From Clostridium sp. (GTDB lineage Bacteria > Bacillota > Clostridia > Lachnospirales > Lachnospiraceae), in NCBI GenBank assembly GCA_018377235.1, contig JAGZZT010000014.1, forward strand, positions 1-64,000: a stretch of 64,000 nucleotides of DNA, read 5' to 3'. The notes beneath the pieces were generated by a model, which saw nothing but the letters and a program-made list of their open reading frames with translations, had not been told where the DNA came from and did no database searches. The number at the start of each line of letters is the position of its first letter. Position 1 is the first letter of the stretch. Shown here piece by piece: positions 36,300 through 44,579 of this stretch. The translations under genes were made by a program, and so were the position numbers.

Positions 36300-36360
36300 A
36301 AAGAAGAGGAAACATTTTTCTGCTCCATTTGAAGTCGCAGAAAAATGTTTCCTCTTCTTT
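36300..36360 (-). terminator. Perfect 24-bp hairpin, terminator of the SpoIID-like gene and member of a repeat family
   Basis: Arms of 24 bases (36300-36323 and 36337-36360) are perfectly complementary around a 13-base loop (TCCATTTGAAGTC). On the minus strand the stem ends CTTCTTT and continues TTG, so it can terminate the gene ending at 36372. A partial extra copy, GAAATGTTTTCTGCGGC, lies at 36267-36283. The loop resembles that of the element at 3593-3612. Confidence 0.75.
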
Positions 36361-36371
36361 ATATAACCTGA

Positions 36372-38645
36372 CTACTCTTCTTCCCTTATCTCAGCCCCTT
36401 CATAGAAGAAGGTCAAAATATCTTCATAATCATTTCCCTCTCTGGCCATCTGCTGGGCGCCATTCTGGCTCATGCCTACGCCATGGCCGTAGCCTCCGCC
36501 CCATACGGTAAAGGTTCTAAGGCCGCTCTCCTCGTCTCTGGCCGTCTCGTCAATAGCAATATACGCACTTGGCATACTGCTCCATCCTGTCTGAGTTTTT
36601 CCATCGTTTTTACGGTAAACCAGAGATTCATCTCCCAGAGTGCTTCGGATCTGGCTTTCACCGCTGATGATTTTCTCACCCTCACTTCCATAGATTTTAA
36701 GCTTTTTGGCTATTCCTCCTGTCCCCCGCTCTGTAACAAAGACTGCCTGAATCTCGCCAATTCCGCTCACCTTTTTCTCCAAATCCCGGTTTGTAAACTT
36801 TGTCTCCCAGCGATACATAGGAAAAGAAGAATCATAAGTTTTTACCTGTTTATCCTTAATGAATTTCTCAAAGGTATCGTTATCCTGCAATTCCTTCATT
36901 ACAGTTCTTTCGTCTGTCAGGGCTACCCCCTTCAGATATGGAACAGCACTCTGATCCGCTCCCCAAATAGTTCCATCTGTAGTGTGTCCGCAGGAGGTAG
37001 AGAAATAATAGGTTTCAGCCGCCTTATCTCCATAAAATACCATCTGGCCGCACGTTTCCTTAACTGCAGTGTCCGTCCTTTCGCTGGAAGCCGTATTGTT
37101 ATAGACCTGATAATTTGTACTGTCGTCCACATGAGCTCCATATCTGCTGTAGGCATTGGCCTTAATCTGGCGGTACGCATAGGTTCTGGCGCAGACGGCC
37201 TGTGCCTTCAGCGCCTCCATCTCATAGGAGGACGGCATCTCGCTTGGAACCACCTTTGTCAGATAATCCTCCACGTCCAGATCGTTGAGAAGCAGCAGGC
37301 CTTCCTTCTCCTGACTGATCTCCAGGCTTCCCTGGTAGGACGGCGTGCCCTGTCCTCTCTCCAGGGTAGTCACATAGATAGACTGAGTCGGATCCTCTGG
37401 TTCAATAATAAACCTCCTGTCAGCTCGTCTCAGGCGCTCGTCTCCGTCAAAAATGGTAAACTTCTCTCCGGCTTCTACTGTAAACTCATAGTCGTCCAGA
37501 GTCACCTTCATGGGAACCTGGCATTTTAAAGTCACCGTATCGTGAAAGATAGACTTAAACCCTGTGTCCATGAGAAGCACCCTGATATTTCTGGCATCAA
37601 AGCTCTTTACTAAAAGTGCGGCACAGATCCTCTTATCCTCCACCACAAAATTCTGGATGTCATATCCCACTAAAATATCCTTTTTTCTGGCTTCCCGCAC
37701 TGTTCCGTAGGTTTTGTATACCTTAAAGTCATCTGCAACGGCTACGTTTCCATAGCCCTCGATCTCAATGGCATTATCTCTGACCGCCAGTACCTTTCCC
37801 TGGATCACATCCTTTTTCAGGGAAAGCTTCTTAATCTTTCCTCCAGTAAGAGATACATCAGCTAAAACGCCGCCAGTCTCCTCCTTCACCGCTGATTCCA
37901 ATGGAAAGACTCTCATAATATCTCCAATGTAGACCTCCATCTTTCCGTCTGACGGAACCAGCCAGGCATTTTTATAGATCACCTTATCAGAAATTTCCTT
38001 TTCCATACGGATAATATCTGTTCCCCGTACATACACCTGAATCTCCCTGTCAATACAGGAATCAAGAGACAGGCCCTCAAACTCCATGGCTCCCTCGCTT
38101 GTATAGGCAGTCCATGTTCCGGCTCCCTCCACGTTAGCCGGTGTTCCGTAAATCACAAGATTCTGTTTCTGGACCTTTCCCTCTGGATCCGCCTTTTTCA
38201 GGAAGGTCTCGTAGAACAGCCACCACTCCTCCTTGGGCATAGGCTCGTCATACTTTTTTCTGGAAATATTTAATGCCTTGGAAAGGCCCTTTTCCACCTT
38301 TTCAGCCGCAAAAGCCGCTTCCCCATAAGTCAGCGCTCCAGCGGCAAAATCCTCCATATTTTCTCCGTCAAGTGCTTCCGGCAGCTCTATGTATTCATTC
38401 CCAATCAGATAGTCCAGATACTTAACGTACCACTGTCCCTTGGCTGAGGCGGGAAAGAAGGATTCGTTCTCATCTGCCCACTCCTCGCAGACCTCCCGGT
38501 CTGTCATTCCCAGAGCCATGGCTTTCCCGGCTAAAGCCCTGGAAACATAGTTGCCGTTTTTATCTAGTGTCACAATCAGTATGATCAGCAGGACTACGGC
38601 AGCGGCAATGGCGCCGGTCCAGTAAAGCATTTTCTTTGACTTCAT
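36372..38645 (-). CDS. SpoIID/LytB domain protein
   Basis: A 757-residue membrane-anchored protein: short basic N-terminus, one transmembrane helix at about 8-28 (WTGAIAAAVVLLIILIV), a large N-terminal region of about 400 residues without recognisable domain but with beta-rich repeats, then a SpoIID/LytB domain in the C-terminal half (LTKVVPSEMPSSYEMEALKAQAVCARTYAY, ETYYFSTSCGHTTDG, and the end GGGYGHGVGMSQNGAQQMA). SpoIID is a lytic transglycosylase that removes stem-less peptidoglycan during engulfment; this larger protein may act in vegetative or spore cell-wall remodelling. The start at 38645 follows AGGATAGGAGAATCC. It follows the AI-2E gene by 46 bases. Confidence 0.9.
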   Translation of the reverse strand: MKSKKMLYWTGAIAAAVVLLIILIVTLDKNGNYVSRALAGKAMALGMTDREVCEEWADENESFFPASAKGQWYVKYLDYLIGNEYIELPEALDGENMEDFAAGALTYGEAAFAAEKVEKGLSKALNISRKKYDEPMPKEEWWLFYETFLKKADPEGKVQKQNLVIYGTPANVEGAGTWTAYTSEGAMEFEGLSLDSCIDREIQVYVRGTDIIRMEKEISDKVIYKNAWLVPSDGKMEVYIGDIMRVFPLESAVKEETGGVLADVSLTGGKIKKLSLKKDVIQGKVLAVRDNAIEIEGYGNVAVADDFKVYKTYGTVREARKKDILVGYDIQNFVVEDKRICAALLVKSFDARNIRVLLMDTGFKSIFHDTVTLKCQVPMKVTLDDYEFTVEAGEKFTIFDGDERLRRADRRFIIEPEDPTQSIYVTTLERGQGTPSYQGSLEISQEKEGLLLLNDLDVEDYLTKVVPSEMPSSYEMEALKAQAVCARTYAYRQIKANAYSRYGAHVDDSTNYQVYNNTASSERTDTAVKETCGQMVFYGDKAAETYYFSTSCGHTTDGTIWGADQSAVPYLKGVALTDERTVMKELQDNDTFEKFIKDKQVKTYDSSFPMYRWETKFTNRDLEKKVSGIGEIQAVFVTERGTGGIAKKLKIYGSEGEKIISGESQIRSTLGDESLVYRKNDGKTQTGWSSMPSAYIAIDETARDEESGLRTFTVWGGGYGHGVGMSQNGAQQMAREGNDYEDILTFFYEGAEIREEE

Positions 38646-38691
38646 GGATTCTCCTATCCTCTGCTGCGGCATGTTCTTCTGCACAGCCGTA

Positions 38692-39945
38692 CTATTCCTT
38701 CGACTTAATATAGGTCTTTTTCTCCTCGTCAATGTAATCAAGTCCTTCATAGTCTGCGGTCTTTAACGACAGTCTCTTCACCCGCAGGGAGTGGTTGACC
38801 GCCTTATTAACCAGATCATAGATAACAGCAAAGCCGGGAACTGCAATGATCATTCCCACAAATCCAAACAGGCCTCCAAAAATCAAAATGGAGAACAGCA
38901 CCCAGAAGCTTGCGAGACCAGTAGAATTTCCAAGGATCTTCGGCCCCAGAATATTCCCGTCAAACTGCTGCAGAACCAGAATCCAGATCAGAAGAACCAG
39001 GCACTGAATCGGACTTACCAGCAGCACTAAAATTCCGCTTGGAATCGCCCCGATAAACGGGCCAAAGAACGGAATCACATTTGTCACTCCCACAATCACA
39101 CTGACAAGCAGAGCGTATGGAATATGGAGCAGACTCGTTCCCACAAAGCAGATCACGCCGATAATCAGGGAATCCAGAATTTTCCCAATAATAAAGCCGC
39201 CGAACATCCTGTGGACAAACCGCATCTCCTCGATCACATGGTTGGCCCAGCGGACGCTTAGACATCCATATACAATTTTTTTTGCCTGGGTAATCAGGTG
39301 ATCCTTAATATTCAGCAGATAGACCATGACAATCAATCCAATCAGCCAGTTTTTTACAAAATTAAACAGTACAAACAGGCTGCTTGACACACCTGTCAAA
39401 AAATCCAGAAGACGCTTCATATCGAATCTTGTAAAGGCGTTCTGCAGCCATCCTTCCATCATTTCCACTGCTGTCTGAATATTTTGGATGACAATCGTCT
39501 CTATCTCCCGGTTATCAGCCAGCAGCTTCTGAATCCAGGCATACAGGTTCTGCAGATAGACTGGGAAAGATTCCTGAATTCCTCTTAAGCTGTCAATCAC
39601 CTGCGGGATAATCAGCTGAATCAGTCCTGCCACAACAGCCAGAACCACAAACAGGCTGGCGATCGTTCCCATGGACTTGGCAATCGTCTGTCTATGCTTT
39701 GCGTTTTTCATCTTCGCAGGAAGAAATTTAAGTCCTGCCTTCGACACCCGGTTATAGACCGGACTGAGCAGATAGGCCAAAATTCCTCCGTAGATAATCG
39801 GGGATGCTATGGAGCGCAGCTTTCCCAGAAAGCCGCTTACATGCTTCCACTCTCTGATGCAATACCAGAATACAATGCACACAGCAATGACGCAGACAGC
39901 CGTAAGCCCCCAGTAAATATACCGCTTTGCGTTGTTGTCTTTCAT
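38692..39945 (-). CDS. AI-2E family transporter
   Basis: A 417-residue membrane protein with about eight helices. The extended helix-loop segment between helices 2 and 4 is rich in Ile/Gln/Glu (LQNLYAWIQKLLADNREIET), and the signature HIPYALLVSVIVGVTNVIPFFGPFIGAIPSG is typical of the family, which includes TqsA-like exporters and Na+/H+ antiporter members. The transported molecule is unknown; an autoinducer link should not be assumed. The C-terminal tail is charged (LKTADYEGLDYIDEEKKTY). It is upstream of the SpoIID-like gene and perhaps co-transcribed. Confidence 0.9.
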   Translation of the reverse strand: MKDNNAKRYIYWGLTAVCVIAVCIVFWYCIREWKHVSGFLGKLRSIASPIIYGGILAYLLSPVYNRVSKAGLKFLPAKMKNAKHRQTIAKSMGTIASLFVVLAVVAGLIQLIIPQVIDSLRGIQESFPVYLQNLYAWIQKLLADNREIETIVIQNIQTAVEMMEGWLQNAFTRFDMKRLLDFLTGVSSSLFVLFNFVKNWLIGLIVMVYLLNIKDHLITQAKKIVYGCLSVRWANHVIEEMRFVHRMFGGFIIGKILDSLIIGVICFVGTSLLHIPYALLVSVIVGVTNVIPFFGPFIGAIPSGILVLLVSPIQCLVLLIWILVLQQFDGNILGPKILGNSTGLASFWVLFSILIFGGLFGFVGMIIAVPGFAVIYDLVNKAVNHSLRVKRLSLKTADYEGLDYIDEEKKTYIKSKE

Positions 39946-40074
39946 AATCTAGTCATTCCTCCAAAAAATTACGCGAATTTCTGGTTTCTCTCCTGTACAG
40001 TATAGCGAACCTGACCTTCTTTTGCAAGAAACCCTCGTTAAATTTTTTTCATGCAGAATACTCTGCCTTCTGAA

Positions 40075-40308
40075 TAAAGCAAAGAAAGCAGCGATTTCTC
40101 GCTGCTTTTTTCATTAGTAACCCCAAAATGCCGGCTCTTACCAAATTGACTCCTAGCCGCGCCAGGTGGGCAACCTCACTTAAACATCTGCCTTCCACTC
40201 AAGGAGGCCTGACATCCGTTTAAAAATATTGGAATCCCGTTATGTCAAATGTAGGTTCAAAAAAAGTAAGAGTTATCGAACATCCCAGGAATTACTTTCT
40301 TTTGTTGT
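40075..40308 (-). ncRNA. ssrS: Orphan structured RNA, candidate 6S RNA
   Basis: A complete transcription unit without a reading frame: promoter at 40315-40343, then about 230 bases rich in pairing, then an intrinsic terminator (GCAGCG against CGCTGC, 40088-40105, followed by a T-rich stretch below 40087). Minus-strand landmarks include ACGGGATTCC, a TTAAAC/GTTTAA stem enclosing GCCTCC/GGAAGGC, then GAGGTTGCCCACCT and, near the 3' end, GGGGTTACTAATG. The size, isolation and the pattern of long pairing interrupted by bulges fit 6S RNA of Firmicutes as I remember it; the identity needs a covariance-model search. It fills most of the 39946-40379 gap. Confidence 0.6.
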
Positions 40309-40314
40309 AAGGTC

Positions 40315-40343
40315 ATTATACAACACTTGGAACAGTTTTTCAA
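40315..40343 (-). promoter_or_regulatory. Consensus promoter of the orphan RNA
   Basis: TTGAAA (40338-40343) and TATAAT (40315-40320) with a 17-base spacer on the minus strand. The nearest minus-strand coding gene downstream starts only at 39945, behind the RNA and its terminator. Confidence 0.9.
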
Positions 40344-40379
40344 GTTCCATTTTTTCCTATCTTGTATGGCTGTGTCCTG

Positions 40380-40838
40380 TCAGGCGTTCTCCAGATTTTC
40401 CGGTCCGAAGCTCTCCGGCAGGAGCTGGCTTAAAGTATACTCCCGGTACTCAGCAGGCGACTTGGCTAACAGAATCACAAACTCATCAGGGCGGACGAAT
40501 TCCCTCATCACCTGACGGCAGATTCCGCAGGGTGCACAGTAATCCTGAGGCGTTCCGTCCTTTCCTCCGACGATGGCAATGGCATTAAACTGCCGTTTTC
40601 CCTTGCTGACTGCTGCCGAAAACGCACTGCGCTCTGCGCAGATACCAGCCGGATAGGAAGCGTTTTCTACATTACAGCCTGTATAAATCTCTCCATCCCG
40701 GCATAAAAGCGCTGCCGCTACATGGAAATGAGAATAAGGCGCATAGGCGTCCGGAAGAGCCTGAAACGCCCATCCTATCAGTTCCTCTTTCTGTTTTTTA
40801 GAAATTTCCAGCGCTGCTGTATTACCACCGTGTTCCAT
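40380..40838 (-). CDS. cdd: Cytidine deaminase
   Basis: A 152-residue zinc enzyme of pyrimidine salvage that converts cytidine and deoxycytidine to uridine forms. The motif C67-A-E69 (in GICAERSAF) and P103-C104-G-I-C107 supply the three zinc cysteines and the catalytic glutamate. The substrate-binding N-V-E-N is present in GCNVENASYPAG. The start has an AGGAAGGACA site. It lies immediately before the orphan RNA promoter; no terminator is evident between the stop and that promoter. The adenosine deaminase gene is nearby but not in the same operon. Confidence 0.95.
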   Translation of the reverse strand: MEHGGNTAALEISKKQKEELIGWAFQALPDAYAPYSHFHVAAALLCRDGEIYTGCNVENASYPAGICAERSAFSAAVSKGKRQFNAIAIVGGKDGTPQDYCAPCGICRQVMREFVRPDEFVILLAKSPAEYREYTLSQLLPESFGPENLENA

Positions 40839-41081
40839 TGTCCTTCCTCCTTAGTCTGAGCTGCTTTTTTCTCAATTATACTCCCAGCCCTGTCAGGGCG
40901 GCAAGGGAAATCTTGTCTTTTTCTCTGTTCTGTGCTACAGTCCTTAGTAACGGCCACAGGCGCTGCCGTGTATTTCACATTTCTTAAGTATCTTGAAGTA
41001 ATCTCCCCATCTGCTTCGTTCTAAATCTGTGAAAGGCATCAGCAATAGTGTACAGGGAACGGAAGGAAAGGAGGCGGTTTT

Positions 41082-41597
41082 ATCAATGCGGAAAAACAGC
41101 TGGAAGAATACATTGACCAGTATCAAAATCTGATTTTCTCTATCTGCTACAAATATACAGAAAATTATTTTGACGCAGAGGATTTGACCCAGGATACCTT
41201 CCTTTCTGCCTACAAGAGTATGGCTCTGTTTGACGGTGCTCACGCCAAGGCCTGGCTCTGCAAAATCGCAACCAACAAATGCCTGGACTGGATCAAGCGG
41301 GCAGGAAGGCGGACAGTTCCCACGGAGGACGAATACTTTTCTGTACTTCCTTCCTCTGATTCTCCAGAACGGGACTGTCTGGAGCAGGAAGTAAAGGAGC
41401 GGCTTTACCGCTGCTGCTGTTCCCTGAAGGAACCTTACCGTCAAGTCGCTCTGGACTACTATTATTATGAAATGGAAATCGGAGAGCTTGTGGAAAAGAC
41501 CGGCAAACCTATAAAAACCCTTCAGACTCAGATCTACCGTGCCAAAGGAATGCTTCGAAAACTCTACGAAAAGGAGGAATTGTCCCATGACAAATAA
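41082..41597 (+). CDS. ECF-type RNA polymerase sigma factor, start codon ATC
   Basis: A 171-residue sigma-70 family protein. Region 2 (YIDQYQNLIFSICYKYTENY and FDAEDLTQDTFLSAY) and region 4 (SLKEPYRQVALDYYYYE, KPIKTLQTQIYRAKGMLRKLY) are intact, with the short acidic linker of ECF factors. AAAGGAGG (41067-41074) is followed after seven bases by ATC at 41082, the only codon at the right distance in this frame; the frame upstream reaches a TAG without any ATG, GTG or TTG. The first canonical candidate, TTG 41184, would delete most of region 2. An out-of-frame ATG at 41086 gives only 15 codons. It overlaps the anti-sigma gene by 11 bases. Confidence 0.82.
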   Translation: MNAEKQLEEYIDQYQNLIFSICYKYTENYFDAEDLTQDTFLSAYKSMALFDGAHAKAWLCKIATNKCLDWIKRAGRRTVPTEDEYFSVLPSSDSPERDCLEQEVKERLYRCCCSLKEPYRQVALDYYYYEMEIGELVEKTGKPIKTLQTQIYRAKGMLRKLYEKEELSHDK

Positions 41598-42093
41598 ACA
41601 GGAACAAAAAAGCGGACACATCGATCCAAGACGGTCTGTCACTTCCCTGAGCAGGGAGGAACTTGCCCATCTGTCCTCCTGCCGATTCTGCAGGCAGCAG
41701 ATCGCCCTGCAGGCTGAGGAGCAGGAGCTTCTCACAGCACCCGCCAGAATGAAATCTGAGATCCTGTCTCAGCTAAACCGGCCAGAGGTACAGATCATCG
41801 CAAAGAGCAACCGAATTTCTAAAAAACTGGAGCTTCTTTACTTCAGTCTCAGAGTGGGAACCGCTGTTCTCTGCTCCTTAGCGCTTCTCTCCTTTGCCCC
41901 TGCCTTTCCTGAACCAGTACAGCCTGCTGGAGAAATCAGGCAGGAAGCAGCACAGGATTTGAATCGTCCTGACATTCTCTCTCGAAGCGGTGCGAAGAGA
42001 GGAGCCGTCTGGGAGGTATCCAGCTATTTCACAGAACAGCTTAACCGATTATTAAACCTGGAGGTGTTTAAATATGACAAAAAAGAAAGGTAA
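41587..42093 (+). CDS. ZAS-type anti-sigma factor
   Basis: A 168-residue protein with a zinc-associated anti-sigma motif H28-x3-C32-x2-C35 (in HLSSCRFC), a helical region to about 80, one transmembrane helix at about 84-104 (LYFSLRVGTAVLCSLALLSF) and an extracytoplasmic tail ending LNRLLNLEVFKYDKKER. Its place directly behind and overlapping an ECF sigma gene supports the role of holding that sigma factor at the membrane. The start at 41587 has AAGGAGG upstream. Its 3' end overlaps the next gene by 20 bases. Confidence 0.88.
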   Translation: MTNKQEQKSGHIDPRRSVTSLSREELAHLSSCRFCRQQIALQAEEQELLTAPARMKSEILSQLNRPEVQIIAKSNRISKKLELLYFSLRVGTAVLCSLALLSFAPAFPEPVQPAGEIRQEAAQDLNRPDILSRSGAKRGAVWEVSSYFTEQLNRLLNLEVFKYDKKER

Positions 42094-42613
42094 ACTGATG
42101 ACATTTCTCTGGTCTCTGATACCAGGGGCCGGGGAAATGTATCTGGGATTTTTTAAGACGGGAGTCAGCCTGATGGCTGCTTTTGTGCTCCTTTTGTCTC
42201 TGGCCGGTTTTCTTCAGCTGAACGTACTGAGTCTTCTGGCTCCTGTAGTCTGGTTTTACAGCTTTTTCCATTCCAACAACATCAACGCCCTGCCTGATGA
42301 TGAATTCTATGCTCTGGAGGATGACTATCTCCTTCACATGGAAGATATTCAGAAAAACAGCCTGTTTTTCAAAACTCACCGGAAGTTTACAGCCGCCTGC
42401 CTGATCTGCTTCGGCATTTCTGTTCTGTGGAGCAACCTGTACCGGCTGCTGTTCTCCCACCTGCTGCCTGCCATAGCTCTGTCGGAACAGGCGGAAGAAA
42501 TTTTGTACTCCCTGGCCAGCGCCATCCCTCAGTGCGTAGTGGCCATTGCAGTGATTGCAGCGGGTATCCTTCTCATTCGCAGCAAATCCAAGGATCTTAA
42601 CGACGAGGCTTAA
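42074..42613 (+). CDS. Small membrane protein, TM2-like N-terminus
   Basis: A 179-residue protein with about four hydrophobic helices. The N-terminus, LWSLIPGAGEMYLGFFKTG, resembles the TM2-type motif of two helices linked by a short turn. The middle is acidic and soluble (ALPDDEFYALEDDYLL), then two further helices. Function unknown; as the third gene of a sigma/anti-sigma operon it may be a sensor, a regulator of anti-sigma release, or an effector. The start overlaps the anti-sigma gene and is preceded by CTGGAGGTGTTTAAAT. Its stop overlaps that of the convergent acetyltransferase gene by four bases, with no terminator between. Confidence 0.8.
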   Translation: MTKKKGKLMTFLWSLIPGAGEMYLGFFKTGVSLMAAFVLLLSLAGFLQLNVLSLLAPVVWFYSFFHSNNINALPDDEFYALEDDYLLHMEDIQKNSLFFKTHRKFTAACLICFGISVLWSNLYRLLFSHLLPAIALSEQAEEILYSLASAIPQCVVAIAVIAAGILLIRSKSKDLNDEA

Positions 42614-43263
42614 CGGCGAGGCAGACGAAACGTCCCAGCCAGCTCCTGAATCTCATTAAGAAAACGGCAGGAGTGATATCCGTCTGCAGCCGCATGATGA
42701 AACGCGGCTCCCAGAGGCAGAAAAATTCTCCCATCTTTCTCATAATAGCGTCCAAAGAGTACCACTGGATAGAGCATCGGCGAATCGGAGTACGTATCGC
42801 TGGCATATCCGTCAAAGCTCAGCCAGGGCACACAGGATACCGGACAAAAATTGTCCGGTTTTCCCGGCTTTGGCTTAATTCCCTTCTGATCCCGATATGT
42901 TTCCATATCTCTTCTCACCGCATCGTAAAAGGTGTAAAAATCTTCATTATATTCTGTCCAGATATCGGAAAAAGTCTTGTCATCCTCATGAAAAATCGTA
43001 TAGGAGGGATGACATTCATCCCAGTAGCCCAGACGTCCCCCCGCGTCTATCTGCATTCTCATCTCCCTGTTCTGATTGACTGCTTTCATAATAATATAGA
43101 TAAAAACAGGATAAAATTTCAGCTTCTGCTCCTTCACCTGAGTCAGCAGCTCCGTAATATCTATCTGAACATTCAGATTATAGCGTACCTTCAGAAAATC
43201 CTTATAATAATGATAGTGTTCTCTACGCTCCCAGGTATCCATATCAATTAAATGAAACGCCAT
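42610..43263 (-). CDS. Chloramphenicol O-acetyltransferase family protein
   Basis: A 217-residue homologue of trimeric CatA enzymes, which acetylate chloramphenicol with acetyl-CoA. The catalytic block HHAAADGYH lies at 189-197, corresponding to the usual HHxxxDGxH with catalytic histidine and structural aspartate. Other family segments are YPVFIYIIMKAVNQNREMRM, LGYWDECHPSYTIFHEDDKTFSDIWTEY (interrupted only slightly relative to CatA) and VPWLSFDGY. The start follows GGGAGAAAAAGG. The surroundings show no mobile element, so it may be an intrinsic xenobiotic-type acetyltransferase; actual resistance cannot be inferred. Confidence 0.9.
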   Translation of the reverse strand: MAFHLIDMDTWERREHYHYYKDFLKVRYNLNVQIDITELLTQVKEQKLKFYPVFIYIIMKAVNQNREMRMQIDAGGRLGYWDECHPSYTIFHEDDKTFSDIWTEYNEDFYTFYDAVRRDMETYRDQKGIKPKPGKPDNFCPVSCVPWLSFDGYASDTYSDSPMLYPVVLFGRYYEKDGRIFLPLGAAFHHAAADGYHSCRFLNEIQELAGTFRLPRR

Positions 43264-43292
43264 CCTTTTTCTCCCTTCCCCATCTTTTTTTC

Positions 43293-44357
43293 TTATCTTT
43301 CCAGAGTCTGTCCCAGTCCTTTTTTAAAGTTCTCCAGATTTCCAAGAAGCCTATGTTTCACCTCTTCCTCTGCAAATGACGCCCGGACTGCGTTCTCTGT
43401 CATCTGTAGCGTCTCCTCCTTTGTCACGCCGAACTGGCTGTGAAGCAGAAACAGCTCCTCTGTCATACTGGTTCCCGATACGGTCCTGTTGTCTGTATTC
43501 ACTGTAACGGCAAGTCCCTGATCCAGGAAACGCCTGATAGGATAATCGCTCTTCTTTTCCACCGCTTTTGTCTGGAAATTACTGGTAGGACACATTTCTA
43601 TGGCAATGCCTCTCTCTCTGCACAGTTCCTCTATCTCCTTTACCCCTGCCATGGCAATGCCGTGGCCGATACGGCGGGCTCCCATCAATACGCAGGTGCG
43701 GACGTTCTCTGCGCTGCCGCATTCTCCCGCATGAATCGTAAATGGAATCTCCATCTCTGAGGCCAGAGAAAACATCTTGCTGTGAAGCTCCGGCGGATAG
43801 GCTTTCTCGTCACCTGCCAGGTCGATGCCGCAGACACCATCTCCCATAAATTTTTCTGCCAGAGCCGGAATCTCCAGATTTTTCTCCAGTTCAAAATGGC
43901 GCATTCCACACAGCAGAATTCCAGTGTTCATTCCAAAATCTGATTCTGCCTTTTTCAGTCCATCTCTTACCGCTCTTACTACATCCTCCTGTGTAAATCC
44001 GTCATGAGCAGAAAAGGCCGGTGCAAAACGCAGTTCCTGATACACGGTTCCTTCCTCAAACGCTGTCTTCGCCGTGTCATAAGCCGCTGTATAGAGGGCG
44101 TCATAAGTCTGAAGGCAGGAAATTGGCAGAGAAAAACAGTCTAAATACTCCTTTAAGCTTCTGCAGTCTGACGGAACTGTCAGCACGGCAGCCAGCTCCT
44201 CCTCCGTTTCTGGAAGCAGAAGGCCAGCCTGCTGTCCCAGCCTTCTTACTGTATGCTGGGGCAGAGAACCATCCAGATGACAGTGAAGTTCTGCCTTGGG
44301 CAGTGCCCGAAACCAAGCCAGTTCTCTGCTTTCTGCTTCTGTGTATTTGTGATTCAT
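43293..44357 (-). CDS. add: Adenosine deaminase
   Basis: A 354-residue zinc enzyme of purine salvage that deaminates adenosine and deoxyadenosine. The first metal motif is H25-C-H27 in ELHCHLDGS. The signature HAGECGSAENVR, the RIGHG motif and EMCPTSNFQT with TVNTDNRTVSG supply the remaining ligands and catalytic residues. The start has a GACAGGAGGATATCTCG site. It has a promoter at 44415-44443 and is 29 bases upstream of the CAT-like gene, so both could be on one transcript. Confidence 0.95.
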   Translation of the reverse strand: MNHKYTEAESRELAWFRALPKAELHCHLDGSLPQHTVRRLGQQAGLLLPETEEELAAVLTVPSDCRSLKEYLDCFSLPISCLQTYDALYTAAYDTAKTAFEEGTVYQELRFAPAFSAHDGFTQEDVVRAVRDGLKKAESDFGMNTGILLCGMRHFELEKNLEIPALAEKFMGDGVCGIDLAGDEKAYPPELHSKMFSLASEMEIPFTIHAGECGSAENVRTCVLMGARRIGHGIAMAGVKEIEELCRERGIAIEMCPTSNFQTKAVEKKSDYPIRRFLDQGLAVTVNTDNRTVSGTSMTEELFLLHSQFGVTKEETLQMTENAVRASFAEEEVKHRLLGNLENFKKGLGQTLER

Positions 44358-44414
44358 CGAGATATCCTCCTGTCTCTTACGTATTATTTTTGTATTGTCT
44401 GCTGAATTTTACTT

Positions 44415-44443
44415 ATCATACCATTTATTGTCTGACTGCACAA
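44415..44443 (-). promoter_or_regulatory. Promoter of add
   Basis: On the minus strand TTGTGC (44438-44443) and TATGAT (44415-44420) are 17 bases apart, about 58 bases before the start codon. Confidence 0.7.
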
Positions 44444-44579
44444 GCCGTTAAAACTGACGTTTTTTTCATTTTGCTGGTGCATTCTTTCTCAAAATACTTT
44501 ATACTATGAAACAGCAGAGGGCTGCTGTCAGCAGATTTCTGCCATGAAGCAGCACCAAAATCAGGAGGACAGCTCATAT

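Noticed and set aside
36483..37529. A 348-codon plus-strand frame opposite the SpoIID-like gene
   Set aside because: Antisense to the conserved SpoIID domain and with no ribosome site.
40944..41735. A 263-codon minus-strand frame opposite the sigma factor gene
   Set aside because: It is antisense to a recognisable ECF sigma/anti-sigma operon, has no ribosome site and shows no known domain.
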